Below, one piece after another: positions 33,122 to 40,647 of a DNA stretch of 47,081 nt. Every line of letters starts with the position of its first letter. Position 1 is the first letter of the stretch. The position numbers and the translations under genes were made by a program. Source of the stretch: Clostridia bacterium (lineage in GTDB: Bacteria; Bacillota; Clostridia; Oscillospirales; Oscillospiraceae); NCBI GenBank assembly GCA_021153265.1, contig JAGKTU010000003.1, positions 1-47,081 on the forward strand, given 5' to 3'. The notes under the pieces were generated by a model. It did not search any database. It was not told where the DNA came from and saw only the letters and a program-made list of their open reading frames with translations.

Positions 33122-34013
33122 TATTCTTTTGGATGTGCAGCACCTTTCCCATGTGTTTAAGCTGGGCAAACACGCCGTGATTAAAGCGGTGGATGATGTG
33201 TCCTTCCAGCTGAAGAAGGGTGAGATCTTCGGCCTTGTGGGCGAATCCGGATCCGGTAAGTCTACCGTTGCCCGGTGCATCATGAATATCTACAAGCCCA
33301 CCGCAGGCAAGATTCTCTACACCGGCCTCGATATATGCGATAGGCTTGAGTTCCGTAAGTACCATAAAATGCTGGAAGCAAACCGCCAGATCATTTTTCA
33401 GGACTCTACTTCCAGCTTGAATCAGCGAATGACGGTGGCAGACATCATCGCAGAGCCGATGCACATCCACCATATCAAGCCTCCCAGAGGAAGCTTACGG
33501 GCGGAAGCGGAGTTTCAGCTAAGCTATGTGGGAATGGACAGCAGTTATCTTGATAAATACCCCACGGAGCTTTCCGGCGGTCAGCGGCAGAGAGTTGCCA
33601 TTGCCCGGGCTCTTTCCATGGAGCCGGAATTGCTGGTAGCTGACGAACCCATTGCATCACTGGATGTGTCCATCCAGGCGCAGATCATCAATCTGCTGCG
33701 GCATTGCAACCGGGAACACGGCTGCTCCATGCTGTTCATTGCCCATGATCTTTCCATGGTGGAATACCTCTGCGACCGGGTGGGTGTCATGTACCACGGA
33801 AAGCTGGTGGAGATTGCGCCTACCGCTGAACTTTACGCAAATCCCCAGCACCCCTACACCAAAACGCTGCTGTCTGCCATTCCCATCCCCGACCCCATTG
33901 CAGAGCGTAACCGGAAGCGGATGGACTTTGACGAAATTACCTTTGACCGTGATGGTGTGCTGACGGAGATCGCACCCGGCCACTTCGTATTGCGAAAGGA
34001 GGACTTGGAATGA
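33114..34013 (+). CDS. Peptide/nickel ABC transporter ATP-binding protein (DppF/OppF type)
   Basis: This is the second ATPase of the complex, 299 residues. It has Walker [10 protein letters not shown] (about 43), Q-loop in [14 protein letters not shown], signature LSGGQRQRV (153), Walker B LLVADEP (173) and the switch His in FIAHDLSMV. The C-terminal part carries the usual [16 protein letters not shown] motif of the oligopeptide branch. It overlaps the permease gene by 4 bases (ATGA), which indicates coupled translation. Confidence 0.95.
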   Translation: MSDILLDVQHLSHVFKLGKHAVIKAVDDVSFQLKKGEIFGLVGESGSGKSTVARCIMNIYKPTAGKILYTGLDICDRLEFRKYHKMLEANRQIIFQDSTSSLNQRMTVADIIAEPMHIHHIKPPRGSLRAEAEFQLSYVGMDSSYLDKYPTELSGGQRQRVAIARALSMEPELLVADEPIASLDVSIQAQIINLLRHCNREHGCSMLFIAHDLSMVEYLCDRVGVMYHGKLVEIAPTAELYANPQHPYTKTLLSAIPIPDPIAERNRKRMDFDEITFDRDGVLTEIAPGHFVLRKEDLE

Positions 34014-35014
34014 AAAAGAATCCTTTCGTTTATTACGGTAAAAAAGCGCTGGTATTTTTACTGAGTGTGTTTATCCTCTCTGTGGCGGTCTTCTATATCT
34101 CCCGCCTTGCTCCCGGCGATCCGCTGATGAGCTATTACGGCGAACGGGTGGAGAAAATGTCCGTAGAGGAAAAGGAAGCCGCCCGTGACAAGCTGGGTCT
34201 GAATGATCCCATCCATATTCAATACATCCGATGGGTGGAAAACGCAGCCAAAGGTGATTTCGGTATTTCCTTCAAGTACAAGCAGGATGTGATGGAAGTT
34301 ATCGGACAGCGGATTGGATTTACCCTGATTCTGGGCGGTATCGGTTTTGTCCTCACCTTTGTGGGAGCGTTGCTCCTTGGTGTTCTTTGCGCTTGGTATG
34401 AAGATAAATGGGTGGATCGGATTCTCTGCAAGGGTGGCACTTTGCTCAGCTGCATCCCGGAGTTTTGGCTGTCGCTGGTACTGATTCTTGTCTTTGCGGT
34501 GACGCTGCACTGGCTTCCCAGCTCCGGCGCTTATGACATCGGCTATAAGGACGATGTTCTGAACCGAATCGAGCATCTGATCCTTCCGCTGATCATTGTG
34601 GTGCTGCAGCACTTGTGGTACTATGCTTACATGATCCGCAACAAGCTGCTGGAGGAAACTCGCGCGGACTATGTGCTGCTGGGCAAGTCCAAGGGCCTGT
34701 CTAAGAAAGAAATCATGTTTAAGCACTGCCTGCGGAACATCCTGCCTTCCTATATCAGCATCATGGCCATCTCTGTTCCCCATGTGGTGGGCGGTACTTA
34801 CATTGTGGAGACCGTGTTCAGCTACCCCGGTATCGGTGCGTTGTCCTACGAAAGCGCCCGCTATCATGACTACAACCTGCTGATGGTGCTTTGCATGATG
34901 ACCAGCATACTGGTGATTTTCTGCAATCTGATCGGACAGATCATCAACGAGAAGATCGACCCCAGAATCAAGGCAAACGAAGTTGTGGAAACATCGGAGG
35001 TGACCAAAGTATGA
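34010..35014 (+). CDS. Peptide/nickel ABC transporter permease (DppB/OppB type)
   Basis: The 334-residue protein has six predicted membrane segments, the first at about residues 10-30 (ALVFLLSVFILSVAVFYIS). The RLAPGDPL motif follows it, as is typical of DppB/NikB, then a periplasmic-loop region ending GDFGISF. The cytoplasmic EAA-like loop (ETRADYVLLGKSKGLSKKEI) docks onto the ATPases. It is coupled by ATGA overlaps to the genes on both sides. Confidence 0.95.
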   Translation: MKKNPFVYYGKKALVFLLSVFILSVAVFYISRLAPGDPLMSYYGERVEKMSVEEKEAARDKLGLNDPIHIQYIRWVENAAKGDFGISFKYKQDVMEVIGQRIGFTLILGGIGFVLTFVGALLLGVLCAWYEDKWVDRILCKGGTLLSCIPEFWLSLVLILVFAVTLHWLPSSGAYDIGYKDDVLNRIEHLILPLIIVVLQHLWYYAYMIRNKLLEETRADYVLLGKSKGLSKKEIMFKHCLRNILPSYISIMAISVPHVVGGTYIVETVFSYPGIGALSYESARYHDYNLLMVLCMMTSILVIFCNLIGQIINEKIDPRIKANEVVETSEVTKV

Positions 35015-35898
35015 CAGAAAAGGAACTGTTTACAATGGTCGGCATCCGACCCGAACCCGCTGCTCCCAAAAAGAAAGTCAGCCGTCTGAAAGGCTTTCCC
35101 TGGATCTCTGTTGTACTGATGTCTGCAATCATATTGTGCTGTCTTTTTGCAGAAGTGCTGATGACCAAAGATCCCAGCTACCTGGACCTGAAGAACTTCA
35201 ATATAGCGCCAAATGCGGAGTTCCTGTTCGGTACAGACACCCTTGGTCGAGATATTTTCTCCGGTATTTGGTACGGTGGCCGCATCTCCATTACTATCGG
35301 CTTCCTGGCAACCTTGATCTCCACCTTGATTGCGGTGGTCTACGGCTCTGTCAGCGGTATTGCTCCTGCGTGGCTTGACACCTTGATGATGCGCTTCACT
35401 GAGATTTTTCTCAGTGTCCCGGGTCTGTTGCTGGTTCTGTTTTTGCAGGCAATTTTCGGCGAAGCTAATGTGCTGACCCTATCCATCGTCATCGGTGTGA
35501 CCAGCTGGGCCAGTATCGCCAAGGTCATCCGCACCGAAGTCCGGCAGATTCGTAACAGCGAATATGTGGTAGCATCAAAGTGCATGGGCGGCAAGTTTTT
35601 CCACATCTTGCGTAAGCACCTAGCTCCCAACTTTATCGCTTCCATCATGTTCATGGTGGTTATGAATGTCCGTGGTGCCATCGGCTCTGAGTCCACCCTT
35701 AGCTTTATGGGCATGGGTCTACCGCTGGAGATCATCTCCTGGGGCAGTATGCTCAGCCTGTCTGAAAAAGCACTCCTGACGGATAGCTGGTGGATCATTA
35801 TCATCCCCGGTGCGTTTCTGGTGACGCTTCTGATGTGCCTGACGAACATCGGCAACTACCTGCGCAAGGCTGCCAACCGGAAGGAGAGCAATCTGTAA
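35011..35898 (+). CDS. Peptide/nickel ABC transporter permease (DppC/OppC type)
   Basis: The start at ATG 35011 overlaps the stop of the previous permease by 4 bases and follows GGAGGTGACC. The 295 residues show an N-terminal cytoplasmic head, a first membrane segment (about 31-50), the FLFGTDTLGRDIFSGIWYGG motif of DppC/NikC, and the EAA-like loop (RNSEYVVASKCMGG). It completes a five-gene transporter with a binding protein, two ATPases and two permeases. The next gene starts within its stop codon. Confidence 0.95.
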   Translation: MTEKELFTMVGIRPEPAAPKKKVSRLKGFPWISVVLMSAIILCCLFAEVLMTKDPSYLDLKNFNIAPNAEFLFGTDTLGRDIFSGIWYGGRISITIGFLATLISTLIAVVYGSVSGIAPAWLDTLMMRFTEIFLSVPGLLLVLFLQAIFGEANVLTLSIVIGVTSWASIAKVIRTEVRQIRNSEYVVASKCMGGKFFHILRKHLAPNFIASIMFMVVMNVRGAIGSESTLSFMGMGLPLEIISWGSMLSLSEKALLTDSWWIIIIPGAFLVTLLMCLTNIGNYLRKAANRKESNL

Positions 35899-36398
35899 TG
35901 GAAGAATTACGAGCTATTTTGATCGCTCACACAAGGCGGTATCCGCTGATGCAGCCGCGTGACGCAGTAAAACTGATCTACCAGAATGAGTTCGGTGGCG
36001 GACACCTGATCCGGGACGAAGAAGCCTGCCTGAACTACCTTCGCCGGGAATACGCTGACCTGGAGAAAGACCCAACAGCACCGCTGTATGAGAATATCGG
36101 AAACGGCATCGTCCGGGTCAATCTGGCGGCGGTAAAGGAAGAAGACTTGGAGCAGCTTGGACAAGACTTCATAGCCTCGGCTGTAAAACATAAAGGAACG
36201 CTGGATAGCTTCTTGAATAAGCTGGAAGTGCTGCGAAAGCTCACAGCAGAAGGTGTATTCACCTTTGACACGAATGTGTTGAACGCTTACCTATCCGAAT
36301 ATGAAGCAGCTGGCTACCCGGCAGTATCCCATAGCGAACAATATCGGCAAGCTTACAAGCCGGCTTACCGCATCCTGTGTATACAAGAATCTAAATAA
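35898..36398 (+). CDS. Conserved protein of unknown function at the end of the ABC operon
   Basis: The 166-residue protein starts in the stop codon of the DppC-type gene (TAATG), so it belongs to the transporter operon. It is soluble, without signal peptide or membrane segment. The best-kept-looking part is N-terminal (YPLMQPRDAVKLIYQNEFGG followed by GHLI), then GNGIVRVNL in the middle and a C-terminal tail rich in Tyr. I recall similar short proteins in other Clostridia near transporters or uridine-kinase-like genes, but I cannot name a domain. A possible link to the divergent kinase gene at 29623 is discussed in the findings. Confidence 0.8.
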   Translation: MEELRAILIAHTRRYPLMQPRDAVKLIYQNEFGGGHLIRDEEACLNYLRREYADLEKDPTAPLYENIGNGIVRVNLAAVKEEDLEQLGQDFIASAVKHKGTLDSFLNKLEVLRKLTAEGVFTFDTNVLNAYLSEYEAAGYPAVSHSEQYRQAYKPAYRILCIQESK

Positions 36399-36404
36399 TG
36401 AGCA

Positions 36405-36450
36405 GACACCGCTACAGATGCATTCCCATCAATAGCGGTGTCTTTTTTAT
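36405..36450 (+). terminator. Terminator of the ABC transporter operon
   Basis: GACACCGCTA and TAGCGGTGTC form a perfect 10-bp stem, followed by TTTTTTATTT. It closes the plus-strand operon. Confidence 0.92.
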
Positions 36451-36746
36451 TTCAGTTCCTTCATCAATTGGAATCCATACTTGAGGCCATCTACGAAGGC
36501 TTTGTGTTCATAGGCCACGCAGATCCGGCAGCAGAGGTTGAATACCTCATTATTGTCATCCAGAGGCAGGACTTCCAAATAATTCTCCAGTTCTTTGAAT
36601 CCTTCCTGGATGCCCGGCGGATCGTTTTCGTGGGATTCTGCGTAGGCTCGGTACAACTGATCCAGCACCGTTTGGCAATCCGGGTCGCCGGTGTCAATGG
36701 TGTGGTCTTCCGCGCATCGCTTCAGCAGTTGCAATAAAGTTTGCAT
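36447..36746 (-). CDS. Small acidic protein, DUF6809-like
   Basis: The start at ATG 36746 is 6 bases after GGGAGGTG; the more upstream in-frame codons overlap the ribosome site. The 99-residue protein is acidic and helical. Its C-terminus, AFVDGLKYGFQLMKELK, matches the F-x-x-G-(F/L)-x-x-G-x-(R/K)-(L/M) ending of DUF6809 proteins of Clostridia as I remember them. Function unknown. It converges on the ABC operon and overlaps its terminator tail. Confidence 0.7.
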   Translation of the reverse strand: MQTLLQLLKRCAEDHTIDTGDPDCQTVLDQLYRAYAESHENDPPGIQEGFKELENYLEVLPLDDNNEVFNLCCRICVAYEHKAFVDGLKYGFQLMKELK

Positions 36747-37008
36747 TGTCATCACCTCCCAAGTGTGGGTGTGATGTTAACTCTGCTGTCGAAAGTATGC
36801 AAGTAGCTAAATTTCACAAATAATAGGCGCTATTTTGTGTAATCGGTAAGATAACGAATAGCGGTATTTCAACGAATTAGAAGCGCAATATGTAGGGGTT
36901 GGGCAATCCCAGGAGAGGGTAAAACCACAATGTCATGGCAACGGAAAGGAAAATGCGTTGCAAGGTTTAAGAAAATACCCTGTTTTGGGGTAAAAGTGCA
37001 AATAAAAA
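36747..37008. other. Spacer without visible genes
   Basis: The only structure I see is an inverted repeat CACAAATAATAG/CTATTTTGTG (36813-36838), with a 2-base bulge, which could be an operator for the DUF6809-like gene. The rest shows no credible coding. Confidence 0.35.
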
Positions 37009-37049
37009 TACCTACCCTTGCTGATACGATTGTATCAAATAAGGGTAGG
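37009..37049 (-). terminator. Terminator of tRNA-Leu
   Basis: ACCTACCCTT and AAGGGTAGGT form the stem; on the minus strand it is followed by ATTTTTATTT. An inner GATAC/GTATC pair extends the structure. Confidence 0.85.
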
Positions 37050-37054
37050 TATTA

Positions 37055-37140
37055 TGGTGCCGGTGACCGGACTCGAACCGGTACGCCATCGCTGGCGGCG
37101 GATTTTGAGTCCGCTACGTCTACCATTTCATCACACCGGC
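37055..37140 (-). tRNA. tRNA-Leu (anticodon CAA)
   Basis: The 86-base gene folds as a class II tRNA: acceptor GCCGGTG/CACCGGC, anticodon stem GCGGA/TCCGC with loop CTCAAAA (anticodon CAA, reads UUG), a long variable arm, T-arm CCGGTTCGAGTCCGG, discriminator A and encoded CCA. Confidence 0.95.
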
Positions 37141-37152
37141 AGGTGCGAAGGT

Positions 37153-37181
37153 ATTATACACCATCTTTTCCAAAATAGCAA
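37153..37181 (-). promoter_or_regulatory. Promoter of tRNA-Leu
   Basis: On the minus strand TTGCTA and TATAAT are 17 bases apart, directly upstream of the tRNA. Confidence 0.7.
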
Positions 37182-37227
37182 GCACAAAAACACACATAAC
37201 GCAGGATTTCCATGCCGGAATGGCCAT

Positions 37228-37761
37228 TTAGCCTCGCAATACCGCCTGTGCAATTTCTTCATCGGTGGCCGGGGTCGTCCACTTGCCGAAGGCCCGGGAT
37301 TCCATAGACCGGATATACCCCATGTCCCGATAACCCAGTTTCGTCAGCAGTGCCATGCTGGGCGCGTTTTCCGGCTCCGTGAAACTGATGAAATCCCACT
37401 CCGGGTATCGCCGGTGGAGCAGCCGGATCAGCGCCGTCAGCGACTCAAAGGCATACCCCTTTCGGTGGTGTCTGTAGGAAAATGTGTAGCCCAAGCTGAT
37501 GGTGCCGTCCTCGGGCATGACCACGATCTCGCCCACCAGCTCATCGGTGTCTTTCAGCGCAACCGCCACCATGCACGGCCCATCCACAGACAGTGTATCA
37601 CCGCCGCGGCGTGTAACCAATTCCGCAATACCTGCATAATCCTTCGTCTGCCCCCGCTGATACCGGGCGCAGATGTCGTTATTGCGGTAGTCGTGGATAA
37701 CAGGCACATCTTTTTGCGCCACATTTCGCAGAATCAGCCGCTCAGTTTCCAGAAAAGTCAC
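37228..37761 (-). CDS. GNAT-family N-acetyltransferase (RimJ/RimL type)
   Basis: A GTG start at 37761 gives 177 residues beginning VTFLETERLILRNV, the usual opening of the RimJ/RimL branch. The acetyl-CoA loop appears as YRHHRKGYAFESLTALI, with FTEPENAPSMALLTKLGYRD as the second conserved region. The family acetylates an N-terminus or a small amine; the target is not known. There is no clear Shine-Dalgarno sequence and the start lies within the end of the upstream gene (20-base overlap), so translation probably depends on that gene. An earlier start is possible. Confidence 0.85.
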   Translation of the reverse strand: MTFLETERLILRNVAQKDVPVIHDYRNNDICARYQRGQTKDYAGIAELVTRRGGDTLSVDGPCMVAVALKDTDELVGEIVVMPEDGTISLGYTFSYRHHRKGYAFESLTALIRLLHRRYPEWDFISFTEPENAPSMALLTKLGYRDMGYIRSMESRAFGKWTTPATDEEIAQAVLRG

Positions 37762-38230
37762 GAGATTCGTACCACGCTTTCTTTTTGTATTCGTCCCAAC
37801 TGACAACTACGCCGTCAAAATCAAATTCCATTTCAAAGTAGGGTTCGATCCCGCCGCCACCAAGAGAATAGCCACGATCTTCATTCTTCACAAGATGATA
37901 AACCGTGATCTCGTACTGCAATTCTTCTATAATTCGGTCAATTGCGTCCTGACCGCTGAACACGACACACGGACCAACAGGATGGGATTTTCCATCCTCA
38001 CCGATTACCCACTCTCTTCCCGGCTCATAGGTAGCAGTGTGAACGTTCTGGAATGTGATCTGGGCGGAAGCGATTTCCATATCGCAGTCAAAAGGATTCT
38101 GTGGCGCATCCTTGTGGACATTCACCATCGAAGCAGAAACGACCAAGTCTTTCCCATCGAAACTGACAAACGAAAACATTGCGTCATGGAACTCAAACAG
38201 ACTCAGATCATTCTTTGCACAATATTTCAT
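37742..38230 (-). CDS. Unknown cytoplasmic protein (162 aa)
   Basis: Start at ATG 38230 after AAGGAGG; a GTG one codon earlier is less well placed. The protein is acidic, soluble and beta-rich by eye, with aromatic-containing strands (FEFHDAMFSFVSF, PYFEMEFDFDGVVVSWDEY). No catalytic motif or family is recognised. It overlaps the acetyltransferase gene by 20 bases, so the two form a unit. Such small acidic proteins can be immunity proteins, but nothing here supports that directly. Confidence 0.75.
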   Translation of the reverse strand: MKYCAKNDLSLFEFHDAMFSFVSFDGKDLVVSASMVNVHKDAPQNPFDCDMEIASAQITFQNVHTATYEPGREWVIGEDGKSHPVGPCVVFSGQDAIDRIIEELQYEITVYHLVKNEDRGYSLGGGGIEPYFEMEFDFDGVVVSWDEYKKKAWYESRDFSGN

Positions 38231-38330
38231 CACAATCCCTCCTTTTTATTACTCTATCATGCGAAAAACCATTTTTCAACCATCAAAATGAATGGTCAGA
38301 TTACTTCTCTCAAGCGCAGATGCCCTTGGG

Positions 38331-38428
38331 TACACCGGGCAGTCAGATTGAATTGTTCGAGTCCATTCCCGCGCGCAGCGCGAAACAAAGAAGAGGATAC
38401 CCGTATGGGTATCCTCTTCTTTGTTTGT
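38331..38428. repeat. Hairpin repeat element, copy E3
   Basis: It begins with TACACCGG, as at the tRNA-Arg 3' end. From 38356 to 38427 it matches 39620-39691 at 69 of 72 bases, including the T-arm-like TTCGAGTCC and the 12-bp stem AAGAGGATACCC/GGGTATCCTCTT. It may also end transcripts from the minus-strand gene at 38496. Confidence 0.75.
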
Positions 38429-38495
38429 ATTGAAGCGCATATTTTGATGGAATCCCCGGGGAGGGGGTTCACTCACACCCAAAGGAGTTCATATT

Positions 38496-39335
38496 TTACC
38501 TAGGGGGTTCACCTACATCAAATAGCAGATATAATAGGTCTATCTCTTGCTGATTAAGATTCATATCGCGTGCTACATAGGCAACATTTTCCTTGCCATC
38601 AACGGTAATTATGCTCGGGTCAAAACTAATTTTGATTTGATACATTCCGGCAATTGATCCCCCGACCTTATCATCCGTTGTTTGAAAATCTCTATAAGAA
38701 AAGAAAAATTCTTCTCCACCTTTCATCGAGAGTTTCATCTCTATACCCCAATTATCAGGGCCACGCCGATCATGGTACGTACGCGTATAAATTCGAATTT
38801 TCTCAACATCCGAATGGCTATATTCAGCCGTTTTCTCATTAAAGCAGTTATAGACTAAGATGCTTCCATCGTCATATAAGCATTCTCGTGGCGGTAGTCC
38901 CAGCATTGCTACGAACACAACAGTAACAATGAGCGCAAGCGCGCACAATCCACCAAGCACCATACGCTTCTTGTTAGAATACAGAGCAAACCAAAATTGT
39001 TTGCTCAGCAGAGGATAGATGGGTTTCCATTGCGGTGGTCCATATTTAACATCGGACTTCCCAAAAATCGGCTGTTTCTTTCTCCTAAGCCAATCAAAAG
39101 CAAGTGCAAAGCCTCCACCCATAAACAACCCGAAAAAGCCAAGGATTACAATGCCCGGGTTACCTTGCGCCAAGATATGCGTGTCTTGAAAAATTGATCT
39201 GCGAAAGTTGCCGATTATAGCAGAATACAGAAACAGGCCAGCGACACAAGAGAAAGCAATAAGACAATAGTATATTCCCTTGTCCAGAACGGACAAAGAT
39301 GGAGCTTGTATGCGACGCTTCTTTTTCTTTGCCAT
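38496..39335 (-). CDS. Unknown membrane protein (279 aa) in an AT-rich patch
   Basis: The start at ATG 39335 follows TAGGAGGG. The protein has a very basic head (MAKKKKRRIQ), two membrane segments at about 22-45 and 60-82, another near 125-148, and a soluble C-terminal domain of about 130 residues with mixed strands and helices ending in an acidic tail. No family is recognised. The gene is visibly more AT-rich than the core genes around it and lies between two copies of the hairpin element, which hints at acquisition by transfer. Confidence 0.75.
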   Translation of the reverse strand: MAKKKKRRIQAPSLSVLDKGIYYCLIAFSCVAGLFLYSAIIGNFRRSIFQDTHILAQGNPGIVILGFFGLFMGGGFALAFDWLRRKKQPIFGKSDVKYGPPQWKPIYPLLSKQFWFALYSNKKRMVLGGLCALALIVTVVFVAMLGLPPRECLYDDGSILVYNCFNEKTAEYSHSDVEKIRIYTRTYHDRRGPDNWGIEMKLSMKGGEEFFFSYRDFQTTDDKVGGSIAGMYQIKISFDPSIITVDGKENVAYVARDMNLNQQEIDLLYLLFDVGEPPR

Positions 39336-39511
39336 TCGATTCCCTCCTATAAAATCTATATCTGCGTGAATTATACGAAAATCTACTGCAAAAATCAATC
39401 ATATATCAATAGTACGTCGTTTTCTTCGAAATGTATTTATGTTAAAATATGCGTCCATGTTTCTATAAGGGCGTATATATTGCGGAGTGATATCCAGTCA
39501 AGTTGAATAAA
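39336..39511. other. AT-rich spacer
   Basis: No gene is visible. It probably carries the promoter of the minus-strand membrane protein; candidate boxes are ambiguous in this AT-rich DNA. Confidence 0.3.
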
Positions 39512-39710
39512 TACACCGGAAGGGACTCGTTTGCATCTGCTCCCTTTAGGGAGCAGATAGATGTTCGCCTCCGTCGAGCCGTCGGCGGCAACAGTCCGCC
39601 GGACTGTTGCATTTAAATCTTCGAGTCCCTCCCCGCGCGCAGCGCGAAACAAAAAAGAGGATACCCGTATGGGTATCCTCTTCTTTGTTTGGTACACCGG
39701 AAGGGACTCG
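39512..39710. mobile_element. Short hairpin element (copy E2) between 18-bp duplications of the tRNA-Arg 3' end
   Basis: TACACCGGAAGGGACTCG occurs at 39512-39529 and again at 39693-39710 within the tRNA gene. Between them lie three perfect or near-perfect hairpins: ATCTGCTCCC/GGGAGCAGAT (39535-39558), GCAACAGTCC/GGACTGTTGC (39588-39610) and AAGAGGATACCC/GGGTATCCTCTT (39655-39682). No coding capacity is visible. The layout resembles a small passenger left at a tRNA attachment site; integration is inference. Confidence 0.6.
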
Positions 39711-39765
39711 AACCCCCAACCCTCGGAACCGGAATCCGATGCTCTATCCATTGAGCCACCGGTGC
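39690..39765 (-). tRNA. tRNA-Arg (anticodon CCG)
   Basis: The 76-base gene has acceptor GCACCGG/CCGGTGT (with a G-U closing pair), D-arm GCTCAATGGATAGAGC, anticodon stem TCGGA/TCCGA with loop TTCCGGT (anticodon CCG, reads CGG), T-arm GGGGGTTCGAGTCCCTT, discriminator A and encoded CCA. Confidence 0.93.
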
Positions 39766-39783
39766 ATGCTTAACAGCCTAGCT

Positions 39784-39812
39784 ATTATAGCAGTATTTTT
39801 TCAGTTTGTAAA
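39784..39812 (-). promoter_or_regulatory. Promoter of tRNA-Arg
   Basis: On the minus strand TTTACA and TATAAT are 17 bases apart, just upstream of the tRNA. Confidence 0.8.
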
Positions 39813-39866
39813 GGGGGGCGCAGCGAAAATTTTTCGCTGCATCTCTCCCGTCTTCGACACAAAGTG

Positions 39867-39895
39867 TTGTTTTTCCGAAAAAACTATGGTATAAT
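39867..39895 (+). promoter_or_regulatory. Promoter of the DivIVA-like gene
   Basis: TTGTTT and TATAAT are 17 bases apart, about 30 bases before the start codon. Confidence 0.75.
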
Positions 39896-39925
39896 GTTTA
39901 AAATATGCACAAGGAGGATTTCCCC

Positions 39926-40597
39926 ATGGCAGAACAGAAGTCTTTCCGTTCCGCGTTCAACGGCTTCAACCGCGAGGACGTGGTTCACTATATCGAATAC
40001 CTCACCGCCAAGCACAAGGCTCAGGTCAATCAGCTCACCTCCGAGGCCGCTTTCCTCAAGAGCAAGCTGGCAGAGGCGCAGGACGCCCCTCCGGCAGAGT
40101 CCATCGATACCGAGGAGCTGGAGCAGATGCGCCAGCAGAACATTTCCCTGCTGGAGCAGGTGGAGCTTTTGAATCGGGAGAAGTCCGAACTGGAAGGTCA
40201 GCGGGATGCGGCTCTGGCAGAGAATGCCCGTCTGCAGAGCGAAATTGCAGAAGCTCTGGCAGCTGCCGCCCAGGCAGAGATCGGCCGCAGCGATGCCCTG
40301 CAGCAGCTGAAAGTTCAGAGCAGCAACGCAAATGCTGAACTGGAAGCCTACCGCCGGGCAGAGCGCACCGAACGTCGGGCAAAGGAGCGAGCTCAGCAGC
40401 TGTATCAGCAGGCCAACGGCGCTCTGGCCGATGCCACCGTTAAGGTCGACGAGGCCGCCGGTCAGATCAGCGAACTGACCGAGCAGTGCATCAACCAGCT
40501 CCAGCAGCTGCAGGCAGCTGTGGCAGGCAGCAAGGCCGCCCTGAAGGATGCCGCTGAGACCATGTACACCATCCGCCCCGAGGGCGACGAAGAATAA
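39926..40597 (+). CDS. DivIVA-like coiled-coil protein
   Basis: The start at ATG 39926 follows AAGGAGG; an earlier in-frame ATG overlaps that site. The 223-residue protein begins with a DivIVA-like segment (FRSAFNGFNREDVVHYIEYL), then long heptad-rich coiled coils (about 30-150 and 150-205) rich in Ala, Glu, Gln and Leu. DivIVA proteins bind curved membrane at poles and septa and recruit division or wall enzymes. Two genes downstream lies a RodA/FtsW gene, consistent with a role in growth or division. A terminator directly after the gene suggests single-gene transcription. Confidence 0.78.
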   Translation: MAEQKSFRSAFNGFNREDVVHYIEYLTAKHKAQVNQLTSEAAFLKSKLAEAQDAPPAESIDTEELEQMRQQNISLLEQVELLNREKSELEGQRDAALAENARLQSEIAEALAAAAQAEIGRSDALQQLKVQSSNANAELEAYRRAERTERRAKERAQQLYQQANGALADATVKVDEAAGQISELTEQCINQLQQLQAAVAGSKAALKDAAETMYTIRPEGDEE

Positions 40598-40604
40598 CAC
40601 CTCC

Positions 40605-40636
40605 GGGAGCGCTGGATTCTGCGCTCCCGCTTTTCT
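40605..40636 (+). terminator. Terminator of the DivIVA-like gene
   Basis: GGGAGCGC and GCGCTCCC form a perfect 8-bp stem with an 8-base loop, followed by GCTTTTCTT. Confidence 0.85.
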
Positions 40637-40647
40637 TGGGAGGATCT

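Noticed and set aside
36930..37178. Possible 82-residue plus-strand protein
   Set aside because: It reads antisense through tRNA-Leu, giving a sequence familiar from mis-annotated tRNA regions.
39561..39894. Possible small plus-strand proteins near tRNA-Arg
   Set aside because: They run through the hairpin element and antisense through the tRNA; no ribosome site.
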